From Mycolicibacterium lacusdiani (GTDB lineage: Bacteria; Actinomycetota; Actinomycetes; Mycobacteriales; Mycobacteriaceae), in NCBI RefSeq assembly GCF_021916785.1, contig NZ_JAKCFC010000003.1, positions 248,001 to 312,000 of the forward strand: a stretch of 64,000 nt of DNA, read 5' to 3'. The notes under the pieces were generated by a model. The model was not told the origin of the DNA. It made no database searches and saw nothing but the letters and a program-made list of their open reading frames with translations. A program made the translations under genes and the position numbers. Positions 53,044 to 61,591 of this stretch are shown piece by piece. Each line of letters starts with the position of its first letter. The stretch's first letter is position 1.

Positions 53044-53117
53044 TAGCGGTGGGGGGACTCGATCCCCCGACCTCACGATTATGAGTCGTGCGCTCTAACC
53101 AGCTGAGCTACACCGCC
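53044..53117 (-). tRNA. metT: tRNA-Met (anticodon CAT, elongator type)
   Basis: A 74-nt cloverleaf on the minus strand: acceptor GGCGGTG/CACCGCT, discriminator A, anticodon loop CTCATAA (CAT at 53081-53083). The anticodon stem (CACGA/TCGTG) lacks the three G:C pairs of initiator tRNA, so it is an elongator Met; a lysidine-modified tRNA-Ile2 is unlikely but not excluded. Confidence 0.93.
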
Positions 53118-53166
53118 ATGCCAGGCCGACTGACCAGCCAAGCTCCGCTCGCCCGGTATCCCGCCG

Positions 53167-53239
53167 AGCCCCCTAACGGAATCGAACCGTTGACCTTTTC
53201 CTTACCATGGAAACGCTCTACCGACTGAGCTAAGGGGGC
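53167..53239 (-). tRNA. thrT: tRNA-Thr (anticodon GGT)
   Basis: A 73-nt cloverleaf on the minus strand: acceptor GCCCCCT/AGGGGGC, discriminator T, anticodon loop ATGGTAA (GGT at 53204-53206). It lies just upstream of tRNA-Met, and both precede rpmG-hadABC on the same strand. Confidence 0.95.
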
Positions 53240-53406
53240 GTGGCCTACGGCGTGGATCGAGTCCATGTCGAGGGCCTTAAAGAGGGTACAGTCTCGCCGA
53301 TTCGCTCGCCAAACCGCCGATCGTTAGCCCACCTCGCAGCGGTGCCGAAGACTTCAACACCGAACACCCCGCCTGAGTTCCCGACGCTCGGCAATAGTCT
53401 GTCGGC

Positions 53407-54162
53407 ATGGCGAATCCAGGGGTCCCGAGTCCCGCGGGCTCTACACCGAACGAGGACGACCGGCTGTACTTCCGGCAGCTGCTGTCCGGACGCGACTTCG
53501 CGGCCGGCGACATGATCGCCCAGCAGATGCGCAACTTCTCCTACCTCATCGGTGACCGCGACACCGGCGAGTGCCTCGTGGTCGATCCGGCCTACGCGGC
53601 CAACGAGCTGGCCGACATCGCCGAGAACGACGGCATGCGGCTGTCCGGCGTCCTGGTCACCCACCACCACCCCGACCACGTCGGCGGGTCGATGATGGGC
53701 TTCGAGTTGAAGGGACTGGCCGAACTCCTGGAGCGCGTCGAGCTGCCGGTCCACGTCAACACCCACGAGGCGGACTGGGTCTCGCGCATCACCGGCATCC
53801 CGCTGGGCGACCTCACCGCTCACGAACACGGCGACAAGGTGGCCATCGGCGACGTCGAGATCGAACTGCTGCACACCCCCGGCCACACCCCCGGCAGCCA
53901 GTGCTTCCTGCTCGACGGCAGGCTCATCGCGGGCGACACCCTGTTCCTCGAGGGCTGCGGGCGCACCGACTTCCCCGGCGGCAACGTCGACGACATGTTC
54001 CGCAGCCTTCAGGCGCTGGCCAAGCTGCCGGGCGACCCGACCGTGTTCCCCGGCCACTGGTATTCGGCCGAACCGAGCGCCGCACTGTCCGACGTGCGGC
54101 AGACGAACTACGTCTACCGGGCCACCGACCTCGGCCAATGGCGAACCGTGATGGGTGCCTGA
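53407..54162 (+). CDS. Metallo-beta-lactamase-fold hydrolase (glyoxalase II-like)
   Basis: A 251-residue MBL-fold enzyme, positional match of Rv0634c. The metal-binding motif is HHHPDH (His86, His88, Asp90, His91); later ligands are HTPGHTPGSQ and FPGHWYS (third and last His). Probable thioester hydrolase of the glyoxalase II type, possibly using mycothiol conjugates. ATG 53407; an Asp/Glu-rich, mobile N-terminal 15 residues precede the fold. It diverges from the tRNA cluster. Confidence 0.92.
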   Translation: MANPGVPSPAGSTPNEDDRLYFRQLLSGRDFAAGDMIAQQMRNFSYLIGDRDTGECLVVDPAYAANELADIAENDGMRLSGVLVTHHHPDHVGGSMMGFELKGLAELLERVELPVHVNTHEADWVSRITGIPLGDLTAHEHGDKVAIGDVEIELLHTPGHTPGSQCFLLDGRLIAGDTLFLEGCGRTDFPGGNVDDMFRSLQALAKLPGDPTVFPGHWYSAEPSAALSDVRQTNYVYRATDLGQWRTVMGA

Positions 54163-54263
54163 CGCCTCGTCCCGGCCCCCTCGTGAATGGCCGCAGATCA
54201 GACCCTGCGCTAGTGTCCCGATTCGCAGCGTCTTGACAGACGCGTGACGGGGAGGACCCTGCG

Positions 54264-54749
54264 ATGACGACACCGCCGACGCCGGCCGGCCGGCATCCCG
54301 AACCCGACGACACGGAGTCGACCGGGCACGCGGCGCATCCCGCGGAACCCGAACGATTCGAACTGCCGACGTTCGAGACGTTCGAGCCACCACCGTTCGA
54401 GTCCATCTCCTCGGGCTCGTTCGAGACACCACCCGCCCCGCCACCGTCCCCGGAGGTGACCGGCGAAGCACAGGCACCGGCCACACCCGAGCCGCCGTCG
54501 GCACCGGAGGTCCCCGAGCCGTCTGCGTTCACCAGTCCGCCTCCCGTCGCCCAGGCGACGCACGCGGCGTACGGGCAGTCGCATCAGCAACCGCAGGTCA
54601 CCTGGCACGAGCCCAGCGAGAGTCCGGCGCCCGCCATTTCGAACGCTCCCGCCAACTCTGGCGCCGGGCGCGCCCGGCTCGTCTGGCTGGGCCTGGCGGG
54701 CATCCTGCTGGTGATCCTCGCCGTGGTGCTGTATCTCGTCCTGACCTGA
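54264..54749 (+). CDS. Proline-rich tail-anchored membrane protein
   Basis: A 161-residue protein. The first 135 residues are low-complexity Pro/Glu/Ser/Thr, including short repeats of the type FETFEPPPFE. A single C-terminal membrane helix (about 139-160) ends at the stop, so the protein is a tail anchor with the disordered part in the cytoplasm. ATG 54264 follows GGGGAGG at 8 nt. No family is recognised; such proteins in mycobacteria are often partners of cell-envelope machinery. It lies 162 nt before the DUF4012 remnant. Confidence 0.7.
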   Translation: MTTPPTPAGRHPEPDDTESTGHAAHPAEPERFELPTFETFEPPPFESISSGSFETPPAPPPSPEVTGEAQAPATPEPPSAPEVPEPSAFTSPPPVAQATHAAYGQSHQQPQVTWHEPSESPAPAISNAPANSGAGRARLVWLGLAGILLVILAVVLYLVLT

Positions 54750-54911
54750 TTGGCGACGGAGTTCCGGAACTGAACCTTCGCTGAAAATCGCACCCGGCGA
54801 CACGATCCGGGTCCGATCCTCGCGTCGACCCAACACCCGAACGTCCGTTGACAGCGCAGATGCCGTCTGTGACGCTGAAGGCGACACGCCGGGGGGCGGG
54901 CTGGGGGGCCG

Positions 54912-55652
54912 ATGTCGAGGATTGCTGAAACATCAGGCAACTGCGACGAGCCCCGGCGCGTGTCGGCCTCCGTCTCGCGCCGGCCGAAGTGGGCATTGGC
55001 GTTCGCGGCACTGCTGCTGGCCATCGGCGCGTTCACCGTGGGTCTCGTCTACCAGGCCACGGAAGCGACGTCCCATCTCGCCGCGGCCCAGGAGAGCGTG
55101 GTTCACGCCAAGGATGCCCTCACCGCAGGCGACACGGCCGCCGCCGCCGAGTGGGTCGAGCGAGCGCAGACCAACGCCGAGAACGCCCATCGCTCCGCTC
55201 ATTCGGTGTCGTGGAGCATCGCAGCCGCCGTCCCCTGGGTGGGCAGTCCGTTGGACACCGAACGGCAGATGTCCGACGTGATGCTCGGTCTGACCGAACG
55301 GGTTCTGGGCCCGGCCGTTGCGTTGGCGAAGGACGTCTCCCCCGAACGCTTGCTCACCCGCGATGGAGGGTTCCACCTCGAAACCGTGCGCGACAACGCA
55401 CCACGACTCGACGACATCGCACGAGACGCTGCAGCGCTCGACGCTCAGACGGAGTCGATCCCGGAACCTGCCTACCTCACCGCCGTGGGCGACGCTCGGA
55501 CCGCCCTTCGACGCGAGGTGGCCGATCTCGCCAGAATACTCGAACTGCCCTCTCACACAGAGTAATTGACACCGACCACGATGGGTACCGACGCGCCGCG
55601 CACGTACCTCCTGGGTTTTCGAACCCATGCCAGGGCCCGCGAAGCTGGAGGT
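54912..55652 (+). pseudogene. Broken paralogue of the DUF4012 protein
   Basis: The first 217 codons read as a DUF4012-type N-terminus: basic tail, membrane helix, coiled-coil region, and VPWVGSPLDTERQMSDVMLGLTE, clearly related to the protein at 18514. A TAA at 55563-55565 then interrupts the frame. Reading on in the same frame gives LTPTTMGTDAPRTYLLGF followed by RTHARAREAGG, which aligns without a gap to the start of the DUF4012 domain of the intact paralogue (14 identities in the last 24 residues). Homology ends near 55652 and the rest of the domain is gone. ATG 54912 has a G-run ribosome-binding site, so the short product might still be made. Confidence 0.75.
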
Positions 55653-55908
55653 CCGCACGTGGTCGAGAAGGTCGAAGGCGGGTCTGGCTCGCCACTGCTC
55701 AAGACCCCGTGAGCCGGGGGTGGGCGACGGCCGGATAGCGGTCCGTCGTGCGATCCCGCGGGGCAGGCGCTGCTCGCGGGCCAACCGGCCAAGCCCCTCC
55801 CCGGGCGAACTCACAGCAAACACCTCCGCCACCGGTTTACGAAGCCGCCAGCGAAGCAGTAGTGTCCTGAGCGAATTCCAAGATCACGCGAAGGCAATGG
55901 GGACTCCG

Positions 55909-56736
55909 ATGACCATCAGTTGGGCCGACGTAACCAGCCTGGGATCGCAGGGGTGGCTCGCCGTCGCCGCGTGGGCAGCACTGCTGTTCGGTATCGCCGT
56001 GGTGATCTTCACGCATCGGCAATTCACCAAGAATCGGCAGCTCAAGACCGAACGAATCCGCCCACAGGTCGCCATGTTCATGGAGCCGCACCCCTCCGAC
56101 TGGCACGTGATCGAGCTGGTGGTCCGCAACTTCGGCCAGACGGCCGCCCATGACGTCCGCTTCGACTTCGCCCACCATCCGACGGTCGCGGTGTACGAGG
56201 ACCACCCCCACGACGGACGGCCTGAAGTCACCGAACTGGAGCTGCCCAGCGAACTGCCACTCCTCGCACCCGGGCAGGAATGGCGAACGGTGTGGGATTC
56301 GGCGATCAGCCGCGAGGAACTCGGCGGCTCCATCCGGTCACGCTTCGACGGCACGGTGACGTACTCGGACCGGCCCCGTCCGGACGGCGGCAAGAAGACG
56401 CGGGCGTGGAAGACGCGGCAGACGTTCGAGTCGAAGGTCTGCCTGGACTGGGCGACCCTGCAGCCCGTGCAGCGCCTCGAACTGCTCACGTCCCACGACC
56501 TGGCGAAGCGCGAGAAGCAGAAGCTCGAACTGTTGCGCAACGTCCTCACCTACTTCCACTACGCGTCGAAGGAGACTCGGCCCGACGTGTTCCGCGCCGA
56601 GATCGAACGGATGAAGCAGGCGGTTGAGGAAACGCAAGATCGCTGGCGCACAACGCAACTGGACAAGACGACTGAACTCGACTTCCCGTGGATCAACAAT
56701 GGAGACGCCGGCCGGCACCGGGTGAACGCACGCTGA
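55909..56736 (+). CDS. Single-pass membrane protein, unknown
   Basis: A 275-residue protein. One N-terminal membrane helix (about 12-36) is followed by a basic segment and a beta-rich domain (VIELVVRNFGQTAAHDVRFDF) that looks like the COG1470/DUF-type immunoglobulin-like fold, then a charged coiled-coil C-terminus (LAKREKQKLELLRNVL, IERMKQAVEETQDRW). I chose ATG 55909 because GGGGA lies 5 nt upstream; ATG 55897 adds four residues. The position between the MBL hydrolase and echA3 corresponds to Rv0633c, but I cannot confirm homology. The frame upstream overlaps the DUF4012 remnant and is noise. Confidence 0.7.
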   Translation: MTISWADVTSLGSQGWLAVAAWAALLFGIAVVIFTHRQFTKNRQLKTERIRPQVAMFMEPHPSDWHVIELVVRNFGQTAAHDVRFDFAHHPTVAVYEDHPHDGRPEVTELELPSELPLLAPGQEWRTVWDSAISREELGGSIRSRFDGTVTYSDRPRPDGGKKTRAWKTRQTFESKVCLDWATLQPVQRLELLTSHDLAKREKQKLELLRNVLTYFHYASKETRPDVFRAEIERMKQAVEETQDRWRTTQLDKTTELDFPWINNGDAGRHRVNAR

Positions 56737-56809
56737 GCGCCGCGCCCGATGGACGGCCACGGCGCCTCAGTAACATCGGCGGCGAACATCCAACGAGCAG
56801 GGAGAGTCG

Positions 56810-57526
56810 ATGAGCACCCCGGTCACGTATGAGCGCACCGAATCCGTAGTGACGATCACGCTCGACGACGGCAAGGTCAACGTGCTGTCCCCCACGATGC
56901 AGCAGCACGTGAACGAGGCACTCGACCGTGCCGAGAAGGCAGCGGCGGACGGCGAGATCAAGGCGATCGTCATCGCCGGGAACTCACGGGTGCTCAGCGC
57001 CGGGTTCGACCTGTCGGTGTTCAACTCGGGCGACGCGGCCGCCGCGCTGGGCATGCTGTCCGGTGGATTCGAGCTGTCCATCCGGCTGCTGACGTTCCCG
57101 GTTCCCGTCGTCATCGCGGCCACCGGCCCCGCCATCGCCATGGGCTCCTTCCTGCTGCTCAGCGGTGACCACCGGATCGGATCGCCGCGGTCCCGCTGCC
57201 AAGCCAACGAAGTCGCCATCGGCATGGTGCTGCCCATCTCGGCGATCGAGATCATGCGGATGCGGCTGACTCGTGCCGCATTTCAGCGCGCGGTGGCGCT
57301 GGCCACCACATTCTCCGGTGACACCGCCGTGGCAGCCGGCTGGCTCGACGAGATCGTCGACGAAGGCAACGTCCTGTCGCGTGCCCAGGAGGTCGCTGCC
57401 GAGTTCGCCGCCACCCTGCACGTCAAGGCGCATCGAGCCAGCAAGCTCAAGGCCCGCGACGAGGCGCTCAAGGCCATTCGCGCCGGCATCGACGGTCTGC
57501 CCACTGAGTTCGCCAGCGGCGGCTGA
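56810..57526 (+). CDS. echA3: Enoyl-CoA hydratase/isomerase family protein
   Basis: A 238-residue crotonase-fold protein, positional match of EchA3 (Rv0632c). The oxyanion-hole segments are GNSRVLSAGFDLSVF and AATGPAIAMGSFLLLSGDHRIG. The catalytic Glu positions of true hydratases are not both evident (the loop reads SRCQANEVAIGM), so hydratase activity is uncertain. Start ATG 56810 with GGGAG 7 nt upstream. Converges on the HD-domain gene with a 39-nt gap. Confidence 0.88.
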   Translation: MSTPVTYERTESVVTITLDDGKVNVLSPTMQQHVNEALDRAEKAAADGEIKAIVIAGNSRVLSAGFDLSVFNSGDAAAALGMLSGGFELSIRLLTFPVPVVIAATGPAIAMGSFLLLSGDHRIGSPRSRCQANEVAIGMVLPISAIEIMRMRLTRAAFQRAVALATTFSGDTAVAAGWLDEIVDEGNVLSRAQEVAAEFAATLHVKAHRASKLKARDEALKAIRAGIDGLPTEFASGG

Positions 57527-57565
57527 GGTCGCCGCTCGCCATCACCGAACCCCCGACTGGCCGCG

Positions 57566-58180
57566 CTACGCCTCTGCGGCGTTGATCAATTCCTCGAGTT
57601 CGTCGAGCACGCGTTCGAGTTCGCCGACCAGCCAGGTGCCGTCCGCTCGCTGGTAGATGTTCAGCAGCGACCGGTAGTACCAGAGGTGTTCCTTCGGGTC
57701 GTTCTGGCTGAACCGCTCCCAGAGCGCGGAGCCGTCGGTGCGATAGTCGCGCAGGATGGCGCGAGCGTTGTCGAGCTTGTCGGCCAGCGAGACGAGGATC
57801 GTCTCCTTCGACGCGTACGCCAGGTGGTCGACGTACTGCTGCTTGCGCGGCTTCCACGGCGGCTTGGGCACCTCGTCGGTGTCGCTGCACTCCTCGACGA
57901 TGCGGGCGACGTCGTCGCCAAACCGCTCGCGGATGACGGCCAGCGTTGGGGCGCCGCCCTGGTCTTCGACCGCGTCGTGCAGCAGCGCGGCGATTGCCTG
58001 ATCCTCCGTGCCACCGCCCTCGATCACGAGACTCGCCACCGACAGCAGGTGACCGACGTACGGGATGCCGCTGCCCTTGCGCTCCTGCGTGCGGTGCAGA
58101 TCCGAGGCGTACGCGAGCGCGTCGTCGAATCGGGTGGTCAGCTTGGGCTTCGAATTGGTTCCCGCGGTCTCCGCTGCCAT
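57566..58180 (-). CDS. HD-domain hydrolase (stand-alone, RelA/SpoT-like)
   Basis: A 204-residue protein made essentially of one HD domain: YVGHL (His44), LLHDAVED (His68, Asp69), and LADKLDNARAILRDY, which carries the last metal-binding Asp. The arrangement resembles the hydrolase half of RelA/SpoT (Mesh1-type) without any synthetase domain. It may hydrolyse (p)ppGpp or another nucleotide; this is inference. ATG 58178-58180 follows GGGAG. Divergent from recC (117-nt gap). Confidence 0.85.
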   Translation of the reverse strand: MAAETAGTNSKPKLTTRFDDALAYASDLHRTQERKGSGIPYVGHLLSVASLVIEGGGTEDQAIAALLHDAVEDQGGAPTLAVIRERFGDDVARIVEECSDTDEVPKPPWKPRKQQYVDHLAYASKETILVSLADKLDNARAILRDYRTDGSALWERFSQNDPKEHLWYYRSLLNIYQRADGTWLVGELERVLDELEELINAAEA

Positions 58181-58297
58181 GTGGCTCCCTGTCTCTAGTC
58201 GTCCGACACACCCTCACTGTGGCACGGCGGTACGACAGCACGGTCGGCCCACGCAATACGGTGCTGGCCGTCGGACCCAGGTCCTAGGGTGGAGTCG

Positions 58298-61200
58298 ATG
58301 GGACTTCACCTTCACCGCGCCGAGCGCACCGACGCGCTGGCCGCGGGCCTCGGTGACCTCCTCGCCGACCCACTGCCCGATCCGTTCGCGACGGAGCTGG
58401 TGCTCGTCCCCGCCCGCGGGGTCGAACGCTGGTTGTCGCAACGGTTGTCGCACGTCCTCGGCCGCGGCGACGGGAGCGACGGCGTGTGCGCGGGCGTCGA
58501 GTTCCGCAATCCCCGCTCGTTGATCGCCGAACTGACCGGCACCGCCGACGACGACCCGTGGTCGCCCGACGCGATGGTGTGGCCTCTGCTCGAGGTGGTC
58601 GACGCCAACCTCGACCAGCCGTGGTGCCGCGCGCTGGCGCTGCACCTCGGCCACTTCGAGGACGGTGAGGCGGAGAAGGAGCTGCGTCTCGGTCGCCGGT
58701 ACGCGGTGGCGCGGCGCATCGCCGGACTGTTCGCCTCCTACGCCCGGCAGCGCCCTCGGCTGCTCGTCGACTGGCTGGACGGCGTTCCCGGCGGCCTTCC
58801 CGTCGACCTCGACTGGCAGCCGCCGCTGTGGCGCGAGCTGGTGGCCCGCATCCCGGCCGATCCTCCACACGTCCGGCACCGGGCCACCGTCGCCGGCCTA
58901 CAGGCAGCAGCCAATCCGGATCTGCCGCAGCGTCTCTCGATGTTCGGCCACACGCGGCTGCCTACCACCGAGATCGAGCTGATCACCGCGCTCGCCACCC
59001 ACCACGACCTCCACCTCTGGTTGCCCCACCCCAGCGACGAGCTGTGGCAGGCGCTGAGCGGCGTCCACGGCGCCGTGCCGCGCCTCGCCGACGAAAGCCA
59101 CCGCGCCGTCGGCCACCCGCTGCTCGCCACGCTCGGCCGCGACCTACGGGAGCTGCAGCGCAGCCTGCCCGTCGACGTCGCCACCGACGAGCACCTGTCC
59201 GGCACCGCGCACGGCGATCACCTGCTCGGATGGCTGCAGGCCGACATCGCCACGAATGCCGTTGCGCCGCAAGGCCGCACGCACACCGAGGCCGACCGGT
59301 CGGTACAGGTGCACGCGGGCCACGGTCCCGCGCGCCAGGTCGACGTACTGCGCGAGGTGCTGCTCGGGCTGCTCGCCGACGACCCCACCCTGGAGCCCCG
59401 CGACATCCTGGTGATGTGTCCGGACATCGACACCTACGCGCCACTCATCAACGCGGACTTCGGTCTTGGCGACGTGCTGCCGGGCGTGCACCCGGCGCAC
59501 AAGCTGCGGATGCGGCTGGCCGACCGTGCGCTGGTGCAGACCAACCCGCTGCTCGGCGTCGCCACGCAGCTACTGAGCCTGGCAGGCAGCCGGGTGACGG
59601 CCAGCGAGGTGCTCGACTTCGCGCAGTCCGCGCCGGTGCGAGCCCGCTTCGACTTCACCGACGACGATCTGGAAGACGTCACCCGCTGGGTCCGTCAGGC
59701 GAACATCCGGTGGGGCTTCGACCAGGAGCACCGCAAGCCCTACGGCGTCGACTTCGTGCACAACACATGGCGTTTCGGCATCGACCGCGTTCTGACCGGG
59801 GTGGCGATGTCCGACGATGCGCACGCCTGGATCGACTCAACGCTGCCGCTCGACGACGTCAGCAGCAACCGCGTCGAACTCGCCGGGCGCTTCGCCGAGT
59901 TCGTCGACCGCCTTCGCCGCACCGTGGACGCGCTGGACAACGCACAGCCGCTGCGCGACTGGCTGACCTCGATGTCGGAGAGCATCGGCCTACTCACGCG
60001 CACGACCGACGCCGACGCGTGGCAGATCGGGCAGATGGAACGCGAGTTCGCCGACGTGCTGGCCGCTGCCGGTGCGCGAGCGGACACCGTGCTTCGGCTA
60101 CCCGACGTCAAGGCGCTGCTCGAGCGCCGCCTCGCCGGACGGCCGACCCGCGCGAACTTCCGCACCGGCACGCTGACCGTGTGCACGATGGTCCCGATGC
60201 GGTCGGTGCCGCACCGCGTGGTGTGCCTCGTCGGCCTCGACGACGGCGTGTTCCCGCGCCGCGGCATCATCGACGGCGACGACGTGCTCGGCCGCCACCC
60301 CATGACCGGTGAGCGCGACTCACGCTCGGAGGACCGCCAGCTGCTGCTCGACGCCATTGGCGCGGCCACCGAGAAGTTGGTGATCACCTACACCGGCGCC
60401 GACGCGAAGTCGGGTCAGCAGCGGCCGCCCGCCGTCCCGCTCGCCGAGCTGCTCGACGCGCTGGACCGCACTACGCCCGAGCCGGTTCGCGACCACATCC
60501 TCGTCCGGCATCCGCTGCAGCCGTTCGACGTTCGCAACGTCGAGCCGGGCAGGCTGGTGCCCGACGTACCGTTCACGTTCGACCCCACGGTGTTGCGCGC
60601 GGCCCGCGCCGGAGCGGGTGACCGCGCCCCGCGGGACCCGTTCATCAGCGGCCCGCTGCCGGCGCCCCCGCCATCGGACGTGGAACTCGCCGAACTCATC
60701 GCATTCTTTCGCGACCCGGTCAAGGGCTTCTTCCGCGAGCTGCAGTACACGCTGCCGTGGGACGTCGACGGCGTCGACGACGAGATGCCCGTCGACATCG
60801 ACGCACTCGAGGAGTGGAGCGTCGGCGATCGGATGCTCGCCGACATGCTGGGCGGGATGACGCCCGAGGACGCGCGTGACGCGGAGTGGCGGCGGGGCAC
60901 CCTGCCACCCGGCCGGCTCGGCTGGCGCAAGGCCACCGAACTGCGCGACCAGGCGCACCTGCTGGCCGCGGCGGCCATGCGCTACCGCAACACGACTGTC
61001 CGGGCCTTCGACGTGGACGTCGACCTGGGCGGCGGCCGACGCCTGACCGGGACGGTGTCCCCGGTATTCGGCGATCGGATCGTGTCGGTCACGTACTCGA
61101 AGCTGGCAGGCAAGCACCTGCTGGGAACGTGGATTCCGCTGCTGGCGTTGTACGCTCGCGACCCGTCGACGGAGTGGTCGTCGGTGTGCATCGGGCGTCG

Positions 61201-61591
61201 GCGGCGCGGGACCACCCCCGAGGAGGAGGGTCTCGGCCGTCCCGACGACTCCCCCGTCGACCTGCTGCGGGATCTGGTGCGGATGTACGACGCCGGCAGG
61301 CGCGAGCCGCTGCCATTGCCCATCAAGACGTCGTACGCGTGGGCCAGCGCGCGGCACACCGGCGACGACCCGGAGACCGCGGCGGGCTACCGGTGGCGGT
61401 CGAACAAGTTCCCCGGCGAGGAGGAGGACCCGGCCCAGGTGCGTGCCTGGGGGAAGGGCACCTGGCTCAAGCACCTGATGCAACCGCTACGCCCGGGTGA
61501 GGACTACGAGGGCGAGACCAACCGCCTCGGCGCCTACTCCAGCCGCCTGTGGTCGCCGATGCTGCGCGCCGGTCAGGATCCCACCCGATGA
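58298..61591 (+). CDS. recC: Exodeoxyribonuclease V subunit gamma (RecC)
   Basis: A 1097-residue RecC, the length of the mycobacterial protein. It starts at ATG 58298 (GGTGGAG upstream), giving GLHLHRAERTDALAAGLGDL; GTG 58289 three codons earlier is less likely. RecC is a catalytically dead helicase-nuclease homologue that recognises Chi in E. coli; landmarks are VLVPARGVERWLSQRL, DPLLGVATQLLSL, FVCLVGLDDGVFPR-type MRSVPHRVVCLVGLDDGVFP and FFRDPVKGFFRELQ. In mycobacteria RecBCD acts mainly in single-strand annealing. The stop overlaps recB. Confidence 0.97.
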   Translation: MGLHLHRAERTDALAAGLGDLLADPLPDPFATELVLVPARGVERWLSQRLSHVLGRGDGSDGVCAGVEFRNPRSLIAELTGTADDDPWSPDAMVWPLLEVVDANLDQPWCRALALHLGHFEDGEAEKELRLGRRYAVARRIAGLFASYARQRPRLLVDWLDGVPGGLPVDLDWQPPLWRELVARIPADPPHVRHRATVAGLQAAANPDLPQRLSMFGHTRLPTTEIELITALATHHDLHLWLPHPSDELWQALSGVHGAVPRLADESHRAVGHPLLATLGRDLRELQRSLPVDVATDEHLSGTAHGDHLLGWLQADIATNAVAPQGRTHTEADRSVQVHAGHGPARQVDVLREVLLGLLADDPTLEPRDILVMCPDIDTYAPLINADFGLGDVLPGVHPAHKLRMRLADRALVQTNPLLGVATQLLSLAGSRVTASEVLDFAQSAPVRARFDFTDDDLEDVTRWVRQANIRWGFDQEHRKPYGVDFVHNTWRFGIDRVLTGVAMSDDAHAWIDSTLPLDDVSSNRVELAGRFAEFVDRLRRTVDALDNAQPLRDWLTSMSESIGLLTRTTDADAWQIGQMEREFADVLAAAGARADTVLRLPDVKALLERRLAGRPTRANFRTGTLTVCTMVPMRSVPHRVVCLVGLDDGVFPRRGIIDGDDVLGRHPMTGERDSRSEDRQLLLDAIGAATEKLVITYTGADAKSGQQRPPAVPLAELLDALDRTTPEPVRDHILVRHPLQPFDVRNVEPGRLVPDVPFTFDPTVLRAARAGAGDRAPRDPFISGPLPAPPPSDVELAELIAFFRDPVKGFFRELQYTLPWDVDGVDDEMPVDIDALEEWSVGDRMLADMLGGMTPEDARDAEWRRGTLPPGRLGWRKATELRDQAHLLAAAAMRYRNTTVRAFDVDVDLGGGRRLTGTVSPVFGDRIVSVTYSKLAGKHLLGTWIPLLALYARDPSTEWSSVCIGRRRRGTTPEEEGLGRPDDSPVDLLRDLVRMYDAGRREPLPLPIKTSYAWASARHTGDDPETAAGYRWRSNKFPGEEEDPAQVRAWGKGTWLKHLMQPLRPGEDYEGETNRLGAYSSRLWSPMLRAGQDPTR

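Noticed and set aside
55627..55896. N-terminal extension of the membrane protein at 55909 back to 55627
   Set aside because: This part overlaps the DUF4012 remnant, is Arg/Pro-rich without structure, and would bury the membrane helix; the ribosome-binding site supports the later start.
58828..60312. Long Arg/Ala/Pro-rich frame inside recC
   Set aside because: Out-of-frame reading of recC with no domain; such frames are common in genes of this GC content.
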